The translations under genes were made by a program, and so were the position numbers. A stretch of DNA of 10,004 nt, taken from positions 1-10,004 of the forward strand of contig CABVAC010000056.1 of NCBI GenBank assembly GCA_902496275.1, written 5' to 3'. Under the pieces are notes generated by a model. It did not search any database, was not told where the DNA came from, and was given only the letters and a program-made list of their open reading frames with translations. Every line of letters begins with the position of its first letter. The stretch's first letter is position 1. The DNA is from an uncultured Collinsella sp. (lineage in GTDB: Bacteria > Actinomycetota > Coriobacteriia > Coriobacteriales > Coriobacteriaceae). Shown here one piece after another: positions 1 to 6,586 of this stretch.

Positions 1-125
1 CCGAGGGCTTCGCCGAGCCCGCGGACAGGCCGGCCCCGACAGAGGGGAGGCGCCGCGCGCTCGGGCGGCGCGCCAGGGAGATAGTGGACGAGATGGTCGA
101 GAAGCGCGGCCTCAAGAAGGAGTAA
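1..125 (+). CDS. 3' end of an unidentified protein gene (partial)
   Basis: An open frame runs in from the left edge (first full codon at position 3) and stops at TAA 123-125, giving 40 C-terminal residues that end in EMVEKRGLKKE. The tail is rich in Arg, Glu, Ala and Pro and probably forms a charged helix. I do not recognise the family from so short a piece. Three AGG arginine codons occur in this short stretch, whereas the hydrogenase genes downstream favour CGC; this hints at foreign origin but the sample is small. A strong terminator hairpin follows about 80 bases later on the same strand, which supports a real gene end. The alternative is a fortuitous open frame in GC-rich DNA. Confidence 0.5.
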   Translation, partial: EGFAEPADRPAPTEGRRRALGRRAREIVDEMVEKRGLKKE

Positions 126-204
126 CATCGGGGCTTGCAGCGACGGACCTCAGGACACTCTTACACCACGTCTGCGCGCGCCACCACCATAACCGCGTTT
201 CATG

Positions 205-235
205 AAAAACCGCAGGTGCTCTACCTGCGGTTTTT
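205..235 (+). terminator. Bidirectional intrinsic terminator
   Basis: An 8-bp GC-rich perfect stem (CCGCAGGT 210-217 with ACCTGCGG 223-230, loop 218-222) is flanked by AAAAA on the left and TTTTT on the right, so the paired region extends to 13 bp. It has a U-tract in either direction. It can end the + strand gene stopping at 125 and also stop transcripts arriving from the convergent hydrogenase operon. Confidence 0.8.
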
Positions 236-285
236 ATTTCGCATTACTTGCCATGGTTGAGGGCAGCGGCTTAAACGTAGTAGAT
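221..285. repeat. Diverged partial copy of the 397-548 element
   Basis: This stretch aligns with 472-536. Both start with CTACCTGCGGTTTTT, share GGTTGAGGG about 34-36 bases in, and run to a CGTAGTA motif. Intervening bases differ. The copy here has its left half replaced by the 205-235 terminator stem and lacks the partner inverted end, so it looks like a decayed or truncated relative of the downstream element. Confidence 0.55.
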
Positions 286-396
286 GGGCCCATTTCGTGG
301 CAGACGGGTCACGTGGCAGCCCTCGCAAGGCCAAAATGATCCGTTTTCCTCCGTCCCCGGGGGGATCAAAGGCTGTTACGGATATGGTGCCATTTC

Positions 397-548
397 AAAA
401 CTATGCCGGATTACTACGATAAAAACGAGGTCGCCGATCACGCGCGACTTTTTCGCAAAACTGCGAGCCGTCTACCTGCGGTTTTTGTTTTGCCAAATGC
501 GGCGTGGTTGAGGGTAGGCGATTTATCGTAGTAAACCGGCATAGTTTT
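397..548. repeat. MITE-like element with 27-bp terminal inverted repeats
   Basis: The left end 397-423 (begins AAAACTATGCCGG) and the right end 522-548 (finishes CCGGCATAGTTTT) are reverse complements with 26 of 27 positions matching; one A/T change lies near the middle. The element is 152 bp and non-coding. Its interior holds CTACCTGCGGTTTTT, shared with the fragment at 221. No transposase is present, so it would be non-autonomous. It could also be a palindromic RNA or terminator-associated repeat rather than a transposable element. No clear target-site duplication is visible. Confidence 0.6.
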
Positions 549-579
549 GTTCGCGGAGGCTTAGCCGCACGTTCACGCG

Positions 580-615
580 CGGGGCCGGTGGGGTAATTTT
601 GCCCCACCGGCCCCG
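580..615 (-). terminator. Long GC hairpin just after the ech operon
   Basis: A 13-bp perfect stem (581-593 GGGGCCGGTGGGG with 602-614), extended by a C-G pair at 580/615 and a wobble pair at 594/601, has a loop of AATTTT. It starts 9 bases beyond the echF stop codon, the expected place for an operon terminator. In the minus-strand direction the stem is not followed by a U-run, so it is either a weak or Rho-assisted terminator or a 3'-end stabilising hairpin. Confidence 0.5.
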
Positions 616-623
616 TCTTCTCG

Positions 624-965
624 CTATTCCGGCTTAGTTTCTACCGTGGGAGTCTTGTGCGCTGCGACTGGGGTGCGGGCGGTGTCCATAGTCAGGCAGT
701 GCTTGGGGCAGCTCTCGATGCACTCGCCGCACACCACGCAGGCATACGGGTCAATCGACCAGGTGCCGCCTTTGCGATCGACCGCAAGCGCGCCCGCCGG
801 GCAACGACGCGCGCACATGCCGCAGCAAATGCACGCGTCCATGTCGTTGACGATATGCCCGCGCAGGCGCTCGGGCGCCGCGAGCTTCTCCTGCGGATAG
901 CATACCGTGACCGGTTGCTTGACCATAGAACCCAAGGCCGTCTTGGCAAATGTCAGTAAACTCAT
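624..965 (-). CDS. echF: Ech hydrogenase polyferredoxin-type subunit EchF (two [4Fe-4S])
   Basis: This 113-residue protein is the electron-input subunit of the Ech complex, related to NuoI, HycF and HyfH. It should take electrons from ferredoxin and relay them to the EchC cluster on the cytoplasmic side of the membrane. Two classical [4Fe-4S] motifs are seen: C45, C48, C51, C55 (in CICCGMCARRCP) and C76, C79, C82, C86 (in CVVCGECIESCP). Residues 1-40 match the usual amphipathic leader of this subunit family, and the last 22 residues are a polar tail. It is the last gene of the operon, 7 bases after echE. Its ribosome binding site, GGAAAGGTAGGC, overlaps the echE stop codon. Start ATG is at 965. 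Family assignment is firm; a formate-hydrogenlyase-type complex is the main alternative, but no formate dehydrogenase gene is present here. Confidence 0.9.
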   Translation of the reverse strand: MSLLTFAKTALGSMVKQPVTVCYPQEKLAAPERLRGHIVNDMDACICCGMCARRCPAGALAVDRKGGTWSIDPYACVVCGECIESCPKHCLTMDTARTPVAAHKTPTVETKPE

Positions 966-972
966 GCCGCGC

Positions 973-2061
973 CTACCTTTCCGTGCAGCTAATGCAGGGG
1001 TCGATGGTCAGGATAATCATGGGCACGTTGGCAAGGAGCACGCCCTGCAGCGCATGCGTCAGACCCGCCAGGTTCTGCGACGTCGGCGTGCGCACGCGGA
1101 AGCGGTCCAGGTTCTTGGTGCCGTTGCCGCGCACATAGTAATACGCCTCGCCGCGCGGCTGCTCAATCACAACCTCGCCGCGCGCGCCGTCGGCCGGCGT
1201 AAGCTTGGTACGCCCGCCGATGCCGTCGTGCGGAATCTTGCCCACAAGCTCCTTGATGATGTCCATGGCCTGCGTGACCTCGGCGCAACGCACCTGGCAG
1301 CGGGCATAGCAGTCGCCATCGGTAGCAACGATGGGCTCAAACGCAGCCAGGTCCGCATAGGCACCATCGCCAAACATGCGCACGTCGTAATCCACGCCCG
1401 AGGCGCGACCGAACGGGCCGACCATCGAAAGCTCCAGCGCATCCTTCTTGCTGATCACGCCCACGCCATGCAGGCGCTCGCCACAGCTGTCGTCGCCCAA
1501 AAACGTATGCACCAGGGCCTCGTAGTCGGGGCGCATGGCGTCGAGCGTCTGGACAATGCCCGCCAGCTCGGAGTCCTCGATGTCATGCTTAAGGCCGCCG
1601 ATCTCGTTAATCGAAAGGATCACGCGGCCGCCGCAGGTGCTCTCGAAGATCTTGAGAATCTGCTCGCGCAGGGTCCACGACCGATAGAACAGCGCCTCGA
1701 AGCCAAAGGCATCGGCGAGCAGGCCCAGCCACAGCAGATGCGAGTGAATGCGCGAAAGCTCGTGCAAAATGGTGCGGATATACTGCACGCGGCCGGGCAC
1801 CTCGATGTCGAGCATGCGCTCGCAGGCGCTGGCATAGCCGCAGCTGTGGCCCACGGCGCAGATGCCGCAGATGCGCTCGGCGATGTAGCCAAACTGGTGC
1901 ATGTCACGCTTTTCGGTGAGCTTCTCGAGTCCGCGGTGCACAAAGCCGATCTGCGGAATTGCCTCGAGAACGCGGTCGTCCTCGATCACCAGGTCCAGAT
2001 GAAGCGGCTCGGGCAGCACCGGGTGCTGCGGGCCAAACGGAATAACGGAGCGATGTGCCAT
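973..2061 (-). CDS. echE: Group 4 [NiFe]-hydrogenase large (catalytic) subunit EchE
   Basis: This 362-residue protein is related to NuoD, CooH and HycE and carries the NiFe active site for H+/H2 interconversion. The four Ni ligands are present: C65 and C68 in RICGICAVGH, and C356 and C359 in DPCISCTER at the very C-terminus. The protein ends three residues after the last ligand cysteine, so the C-terminal extension that a maturation endopeptidase removes in many NiFe hydrogenases is missing. The absence of this extension is known in CooH and, as I recall, EchE. The N-terminal NuoC-like domain of HycE is also absent; it is a separate gene here (echD). The start ATG at 2061 lies 5 bases after the echD stop, with AAAAGGAGGC inside the echD end. 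Because the catalytic residues are intact, this is a true hydrogenase and not a complex I subunit. Confidence 0.93.
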   Translation of the reverse strand: MAHRSVIPFGPQHPVLPEPLHLDLVIEDDRVLEAIPQIGFVHRGLEKLTEKRDMHQFGYIAERICGICAVGHSCGYASACERMLDIEVPGRVQYIRTILHELSRIHSHLLWLGLLADAFGFEALFYRSWTLREQILKIFESTCGGRVILSINEIGGLKHDIEDSELAGIVQTLDAMRPDYEALVHTFLGDDSCGERLHGVGVISKKDALELSMVGPFGRASGVDYDVRMFGDGAYADLAAFEPIVATDGDCYARCQVRCAEVTQAMDIIKELVGKIPHDGIGGRTKLTPADGARGEVVIEQPRGEAYYYVRGNGTKNLDRFRVRTPTSQNLAGLTHALQGVLLANVPMIILTIDPCISCTER

Positions 2062-2066
2062 GGACC

Positions 2067-2786
2067 TTACGCCTCCTTTTTATGCTTGTCGCGGGCGGCC
2101 TTTGCGGCAAGCGCCGCACGGACCTTGGCCGCTTTCTCGGGATCCATGGCGGCGAGCTTTGCCTCCATCTCGGCAGCCTTGAGCGCCGCCTTGGCAGCAG
2201 CCTCATCGTGCTGAGTATCGGAGCCGGCAGCCGCAGCGGGCTGGGCGACGGCAGCGCCCGCAGCATCGTCGGCGCCCGCAGCGCCCTCCCCCGCAGTGGC
2301 CGTGGCAGCGGCAGCCTTTTCGGCCGCAGCCTTGCGCGCCTTGGCCTCTGCAACCGCGCGGACCTTCATGGCCTTCTCGCGCGCAGCCTTCACCTCGGGC
2401 GTGATAACGCTCATGGGCTCGGCCGTTGAGACCTGGTAGAAAAAGCCCTTAAAGTCGACCTGCATATCGGTAATGGCAAGACCAAACAGGTCGTGCGCTT
2501 CGTTCTCAAACGGAAATACTGCCGGATAGTACGAGCTGATGGACGGAATCTCCTGGTACTGATCAATTCCCTCAACCACCAGGTTCTCGATCGCATAGCT
2601 GCCGTCCTGCGCGATCTGCTCCTGAGCAGCCCGAACGTTGATAAACGTATAGACCAAGCGATACGAGCCGTCGTCGACGTTGCGCTCGGCGTGCATTTGC
2701 ACAAAGCGCGCGCCGACGCCCTTGAGCGCCTGGACATGCGGCAGGAGCTCGTCGATCCCGACGGTGGTATAGATTGCCTTTTGCAT
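2067..2786 (-). CDS. echD: Ech hydrogenase NuoC-like subunit EchD with long Ala/Lys-rich tail
   Basis: This 239-residue protein is the 30-kDa (NuoC-like) structural subunit of the hydrogenase arm, which normally has no cofactor. Residues 1-125 form the recognisable domain, with the family signature at 86-102 (YYPAVFPFENEAHDLFG). From about 130 to the end the protein becomes Ala-, Lys- and Glu-rich (EAKARKAAAEKAAAATA, then KAALKAAEMEAKLAAMD), ending in KHKKEA. This looks like a long charged helix broken near 163-195 by a Gly/Ala/Asp/Pro segment. EchD proteins are usually little longer than the N-terminal domain, so the tail of roughly 105 residues is unusual. The start codon overlaps the echC stop as TAATG, with GGAGG just upstream inside echC, implying translational coupling. 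Confidence 0.9.
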   Translation of the reverse strand: MQKAIYTTVGIDELLPHVQALKGVGARFVQMHAERNVDDGSYRLVYTFINVRAAQEQIAQDGSYAIENLVVEGIDQYQEIPSISSYYPAVFPFENEAHDLFGLAITDMQVDFKGFFYQVSTAEPMSVITPEVKAAREKAMKVRAVAEAKARKAAAEKAAAATATAGEGAAGADDAAGAAVAQPAAAAGSDTQHDEAAAKAALKAAEMEAKLAAMDPEKAAKVRAALAAKAARDKHKKEA

Positions 2787-3406
2787 TACTCGGCCTCCTT
2801 TGCAGCGACGGGCGTCCCAGCAGGTGCGTCGCCAGCGACGGGCGCGGCGGGCTTCCCGGCAGGCGCGCCACCGACACCATCAGCCCCGGCCCCAGCCGCA
2901 GCCACAAACCCGTCCTCGCCCAGCTCAACGCCACCATCCCAGGTAGCGGCGCCGCCCACGGTGAGCGGATCGCCGCCAGCACGCATCACGGCCTCCTTCT
3001 GGTCCAGGATGCCGCACGCCTCCACGATGGCGTCGATCACGGTCTCGGGGCGAATGGCGCACCCGGGCGCGTACACGTCCACGGGAATCGCGCGGTCCAC
3101 GCCGCCAATCACGTTATAGGCATCGCGGAACACGCCGCCCGAACACGCGCAGATACCGCAGGCCACCACGCACTTGGGCTCGAGCATCTGGTTGTAGATC
3201 TGGCGCACGACGGGCAGGTTCTGGGCATTGACCGACCCCGTCACCAAAAAGATATCCGCATGCTTGGGGTTGCCGGTGTTGACCACGCCAAAGCGCTCCG
3301 CATCGAACAGCGGCGTGAGCGAGGCCAGCACCTCGATATCGCATCCGTTGCAGCTCGAGCCGTCGTAATGAATAACCCACGGCGAGCGCGACATTTTATG
3401 ATCCAT
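2786..3406 (-). CDS. echC: Ech hydrogenase small subunit EchC (NuoB-like, proximal [4Fe-4S])
   Basis: This 206-residue protein is related to NuoB, HycG and CooL. It holds the single proximal [4Fe-4S] cluster next to the NiFe site. Likely ligands are C19 and C22 (GSSCNGCDIE), C83 (VACGICACSGG) and C116 (APGCAIRP). The conserved domain ends near residue 144. The remaining 60 residues are Gly/Ala/Pro-rich low complexity (for example AAAGAGADGVGGAPAGKPAAP) and are not part of the usual family. The start at 3406 has a clear AGGAGGC 7 bases upstream that overlaps the stop codon of the preceding gene; a second in-frame ATG four codons later (3394) is less well placed. It ends in TAATG with echD. Confidence in the family is high; the role of the tail is unknown. 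Confidence 0.92.
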   Translation of the reverse strand: MDHKMSRSPWVIHYDGSSCNGCDIEVLASLTPLFDAERFGVVNTGNPKHADIFLVTGSVNAQNLPVVRQIYNQMLEPKCVVACGICACSGGVFRDAYNVIGGVDRAIPVDVYAPGCAIRPETVIDAIVEACGILDQKEAVMRAGGDPLTVGGAATWDGGVELGEDGFVAAAGAGADGVGGAPAGKPAAPVAGDAPAGTPVAAKEAE

Positions 3407-3418
3407 GGATGCCGCCTC

Positions 3419-6301
3419 CTAAATAAACACGTCGACGAGGATGGGCATAAGGTTGAGCAGGCCAAACACCAGCGCCACGCCCCATCCGAGCCTAAAGCAG
3501 CTGCGCCAGGTGCTGCGTGCGAAGGTGTTGTCGATCAGCACCTCGACAAAGTACGTCGCGGCCATCACGACCAGGGCTACGACCCAGCTCACCGGGTTGT
3601 CCCAAACAAAGAACATGCCCACCCACATCAAAAACAGCACGGTCTCGCACCAGTGCATAAGGGTCATCTTGGCCAGCGTGCCGCCGCTCATCTCGGTGGC
3701 GACGCCCTGGACGATCTCCTGATGCGCGTGATGCGAGTACGAAAGGTCAAACGGCGACTTGCGCAGCTTGATGGTAAGCACCGCGAGCAACGCGAGGAAA
3801 ATGGGTGCGCTGTACACGATGATGGGGACCGACTGCCCCGTCACGGCGATGGAATCGAAACTGTCGGTGGCAAGGTACAGGCCCACGCTCATCAGCAGAA
3901 CGGCGGGCTCGTAACTCATGACCTGCAGCAGCTCGCGATCGGCGCCAACCTGGGCAAACGGGCTTTGCGTCGAGGCGGACGCCAGCACCACAAAGATCGC
4001 GGCGAGCGTCACCATAAAGGCGCACAGCAGTGTGTTGGAGCCCGACACAAAGATGCCGCCGCCCACCACGGTAAAGATGAGCGCGCACGCCATGTAGGTG
4101 TCGTCCATGGTGTTTACGCTGGCGGGGGCCTTGCGCAGGAGCTTGGCCACATCGTAGAAGGGTTGCAGCAGGCGCGGGCCCACGCGGCCCTGCATGCGAG
4201 CCGAAAGCTTACGGTCAAGACCGTCGATCAGGCCGCCCACAAGCGGCGCCAGCAGGGCAAACACCACGGTACCAATAAATATGCCCACGACGCCCGAGCC
4301 TTCGAAATACTTACCGCGCAGCACCGAGGGCGCACTCATGGCAAGCCGCTCGGGCCCAATCCACGCGCAACACAGCAACGCAAACAAGATAATGCTGCAG
4401 CACACGACGCTGCCCGCGGGGCCAATACGCTTCTCGCCAAGGGCGTCCTCCGAGTACCAATTGCGCTTTTCGGCCTTCACCTCGTGTCCCATCGAGCCGC
4501 GGAAATGGCGATATTTGTCGGTTCCCACACCCGAAAGGTACACGTTGACGTGCGGCTTGTTGCTCACGCGGAATGAAGTCAGCAGCACCACGGCGATAAA
4601 AGCCACGATAACCACCATCAGATACATGGCGTCCTTGCCAATAACGTACGGCACGCGGCCAAACACCATGGCGAGGTAAGGCGACACCAGACCGCTCGAG
4701 ATAACCGGGAACGCCACGCAGCACAGAATCAGCAGCGCGGCGATGGTGTTGAGGGCCATCCATTCGGTCTTATGGACATTGGCCTCAACGTTTTGAGCCG
4801 TGGGGTCGACGCCCGAAAGCTTGGCAAGCCACTTGCCCCAGAAGAAGAACGTCGCGGCCGAGCCAAAGGCAAGTACCATGATCATTAGCACGTTGCCGGT
4901 CTGCGCAAACGCCACCAGGGCGCCCCACTTGGACACGAGCATGCCAAACGGCGCCACAAACATGCCCATAATGCCCAGCATCATCAGACGCGTCAGGTGC
5001 GGCATGCGGCTGAACATGCCGTCCATGTCCTCGATATTGCGGCTGCCGATATGGTGCTCGGCGGTGCCTACGCACAGGAACAGCAGCGACTTAGCCACCG
5101 TGTGGAACAAGATCAGGAAGATGGCCGCCCATACGGCCTCGGGCGCGCCGACACCCAGGCAGGCACTGATGAGACCCAAGTTGGAAATGGTGGAGAATGC
5201 GAGCACGCGCTTGGCATTGCTCTGCGAGATGGCCATGAGGGCCGCGAGCAAAAACGTGATGGCACCCACACTCGTAACCATAAAGCCGGTCACGGGATAG
5301 ATGGCATAGAGCGGGCTCAGCTTGACCATTAGGAACACACCGGCTTTGACCATGGTGGACGAATGCAGCAGGGCGCTCGTGGGCGTGGGGGCAACCATGG
5401 CGCCGAGCAGCCAGGTATGGAACGGCATCTGCGCGGCCTTGGTAAGGGCGGCGAGCGACAGCAGAACGACCGGCATCACCAGCAGCGCGGATTGCGCGGT
5501 TCCGGCGCCGGAAAGCTCGATCATGCCCGAGATGGTCAGCGGCATGCCGTTAACGTGCAGGTACATGAGTCCGGCCAAAAACGCGATGCCGCCCAGCATG
5601 TTGAGGATGATCTGGGTGAAGGCGTTCTTGATGGCCTCGGGCGTGCGCGTGTAGCCAATCATGAGGAACGAGCACACGGTGGTGATTTCCCAGCCGCAGA
5701 ACAGCCACTCAAGGTTATCGCTCGTCACGATGACGAACATGGCCGAGAGGAACAGGAACATAAGCGCCAGGAACTGCGGGCGACGGTCGGGCGCGGTCTG
5801 CCCGCGCAGCGCGGCCTCGTGCTCGTCATGGGCCTGGAAGTCCTTCATGTAACCCAGGGCATACACGCAGATTAGACTGCCGACGATACCGACGGCGAGG
5901 ACCATGATCACGCTCATGTAGTCCAGGTAGAGCGGCGTCGCCGTGACGGCCTCGGCCGCGGGCAGCGTCATGGCTGCAAAGGCGAGCGAGCCCACCAGCT
6001 GCACCACGCCGAGCACCGTGGTGAGCGTGCTCTTATATTTACGCGCGTTGTACAGGATGACGGCGCACAGAATCACGTCGATGGCGGAGCTGATGATCGA
6101 GAGCACATGCGAGGTGCCGGGGGCAACCTCAAAGCTCTGCGGACCCGTGCCAAAAAACATGACGGCGACTACAACTGTCACCGCCATAATAATGCCGGAA
6201 CCTATGAGCCCCACCGCATCGCGGGCGCGGTCACCGCGCGCGAGCAGCATGCCCAGCGCCGGTACCAGCGGAAACAGGGTAAGGAAATACAGTAGCGTCA
6301 T
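3419..6301 (-). CDS. echAB: Fused Ech hydrogenase membrane subunits EchA-EchB (NuoL-like plus NuoH-like)
   Basis: This 960-residue, strongly hydrophobic protein joins two membrane subunits normally encoded separately. Residues 1 to about 650 are a NuoL/HyfB/EchA-type antiporter module. It has the glutamate of the proton channel in LFCGWEITTVCSF (E205), the lysine in AALTKAAQMPFHTWL (K288), H313 and K319 in LLHSSTMVKAG, K364 in AKRVLAFSTISNLG and K404 in FHTVAKSLLF. Residues about 655-960 are a NuoH/HycD/EchB module with RMQGRVGPRLLQPFYD at 702-717, a conserved acidic loop (DRELLQVMSYEP) and FDLSYSHHAHQEIVQG near 851-866. A charged loop (580-627) and an extra hydrophobic segment (629-648) connect them. 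The internal ATG at 4339 has no Shine-Dalgarno, so separate translation of EchB is unlikely. First gene of the operon; start 6301 with GGGGAG upstream. The role is ion translocation coupled to electron flow. Confidence 0.92.
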   Translation of the reverse strand: MTLLYFLTLFPLVPALGMLLARGDRARDAVGLIGSGIIMAVTVVVAVMFFGTGPQSFEVAPGTSHVLSIISSAIDVILCAVILYNARKYKSTLTTVLGVVQLVGSLAFAAMTLPAAEAVTATPLYLDYMSVIMVLAVGIVGSLICVYALGYMKDFQAHDEHEAALRGQTAPDRRPQFLALMFLFLSAMFVIVTSDNLEWLFCGWEITTVCSFLMIGYTRTPEAIKNAFTQIILNMLGGIAFLAGLMYLHVNGMPLTISGMIELSGAGTAQSALLVMPVVLLSLAALTKAAQMPFHTWLLGAMVAPTPTSALLHSSTMVKAGVFLMVKLSPLYAIYPVTGFMVTSVGAITFLLAALMAISQSNAKRVLAFSTISNLGLISACLGVGAPEAVWAAIFLILFHTVAKSLLFLCVGTAEHHIGSRNIEDMDGMFSRMPHLTRLMMLGIMGMFVAPFGMLVSKWGALVAFAQTGNVLMIMVLAFGSAATFFFWGKWLAKLSGVDPTAQNVEANVHKTEWMALNTIAALLILCCVAFPVISSGLVSPYLAMVFGRVPYVIGKDAMYLMVVIVAFIAVVLLTSFRVSNKPHVNVYLSGVGTDKYRHFRGSMGHEVKAEKRNWYSEDALGEKRIGPAGSVVCCSIILFALLCCAWIGPERLAMSAPSVLRGKYFEGSGVVGIFIGTVVFALLAPLVGGLIDGLDRKLSARMQGRVGPRLLQPFYDVAKLLRKAPASVNTMDDTYMACALIFTVVGGGIFVSGSNTLLCAFMVTLAAIFVVLASASTQSPFAQVGADRELLQVMSYEPAVLLMSVGLYLATDSFDSIAVTGQSVPIIVYSAPIFLALLAVLTIKLRKSPFDLSYSHHAHQEIVQGVATEMSGGTLAKMTLMHWCETVLFLMWVGMFFVWDNPVSWVVALVVMAATYFVEVLIDNTFARSTWRSCFRLGWGVALVFGLLNLMPILVDVFI

Positions 6302-6329
6302 ACCATCACTCCCCCATGCAAAAACGCTG

Positions 6330-6356
6330 CAATTGTTTAACGTTATAGCTCAATTG
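6330..6356 (-). promoter_or_regulatory. Possible ech promoter/operator: TATAAC between two CAATTG sites
   Basis: Read on the minus strand, a good -10 hexamer TATAAC (6347-6342) lies about 40 bases before the echA start. It sits between two identical palindromes CAATTG (6351-6356 and 6330-6335) 15 bases apart, around a central AACGTT. No matching -35 is visible at 16-18 bases, so an activator or repressor site is plausible. The assignment is tentative. Confidence 0.3.
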
Positions 6357-6550
6357 AGGAGCAGCGGCGGCAGGTTTTCGGTCAACTGGGGAGTTTTAGG
6401 CGTACGGGGCAAGGGCGCGTCCGCTTTGGAGCAGAGAGGCGACGCTCCCCTATCGCAGCGACAGGCGCGCGGGCCACTGCGTGCAGTTTATTGGCCACGT
6501 TGGAGGATGTCCCGACAGGCTCGTGCCGGTCCAAAAAGTTGGCGCGGCAA

Positions 6551-6574
6551 GAAAAATGCGCCCCTGTGGGCGCA
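6551..6574 (-). terminator. Intrinsic terminator after the orphan HTH gene
   Basis: On the minus strand TGCGCCC, loop ACAG, GGGCGCA is followed by TTTTTC, giving a 7-bp stem with a five-T run. It begins 13 bases after the HTH gene stop, so this gene is transcriptionally separated from the ech operon that starts 250 bases further on. Confidence 0.85.
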
Positions 6575-6586
6575 CCATCCCGTTTG

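Larger units (their letters stand above)
126..623. other. Repeat-rich non-coding spacer between convergent genes
   Basis: No credible gene lies here. It lies between the end of the + strand gene at 125 and the end of the hydrogenase operon at 624. It contains the terminator at 205-235, a repeat fragment at 221-285, an interrupted palindrome (TGATCC 337-342 with GGATCA 363-368), the MITE-like element 397-548, and a long GC hairpin at 580-615. Short open frames over this stretch follow the repeats and lack a convincing ribosome binding site, so I do not call them as genes. Confidence 0.6.

Noticed and set aside
401..607. Small minus-strand open frame (68 codons) over the repeat region
   Set aside because: It spans the MITE-like element and the GC hairpin, lacks a convincing Shine-Dalgarno and shows no domain. 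It is more likely repeat sequence that happens to be open.
907..2214. + strand open frame of 435 codons opposite echE
   Set aside because: Same antisense artefact; the minus strand has intact NiFe ligand motifs.
4337..4339. Internal start codon for a separate EchB
   Set aside because: The ATG at 4339 has no Shine-Dalgarno upstream and there is no stop codon between the two modules.
2774..4576. Long + strand open frame of 600 codons opposite echC and echAB
   Set aside because: It is antisense to well-supported hydrogenase genes, rich in His/Arg/Ala, and has no domain or ribosome binding site.
973..6301. Respiratory complex I (Nuo) fragment
   Set aside because: The large subunit has all four NiFe-ligand cysteines and the gene set lacks NuoE/F/G and NuoJ/K/M/N, so it is a group 4 hydrogenase.
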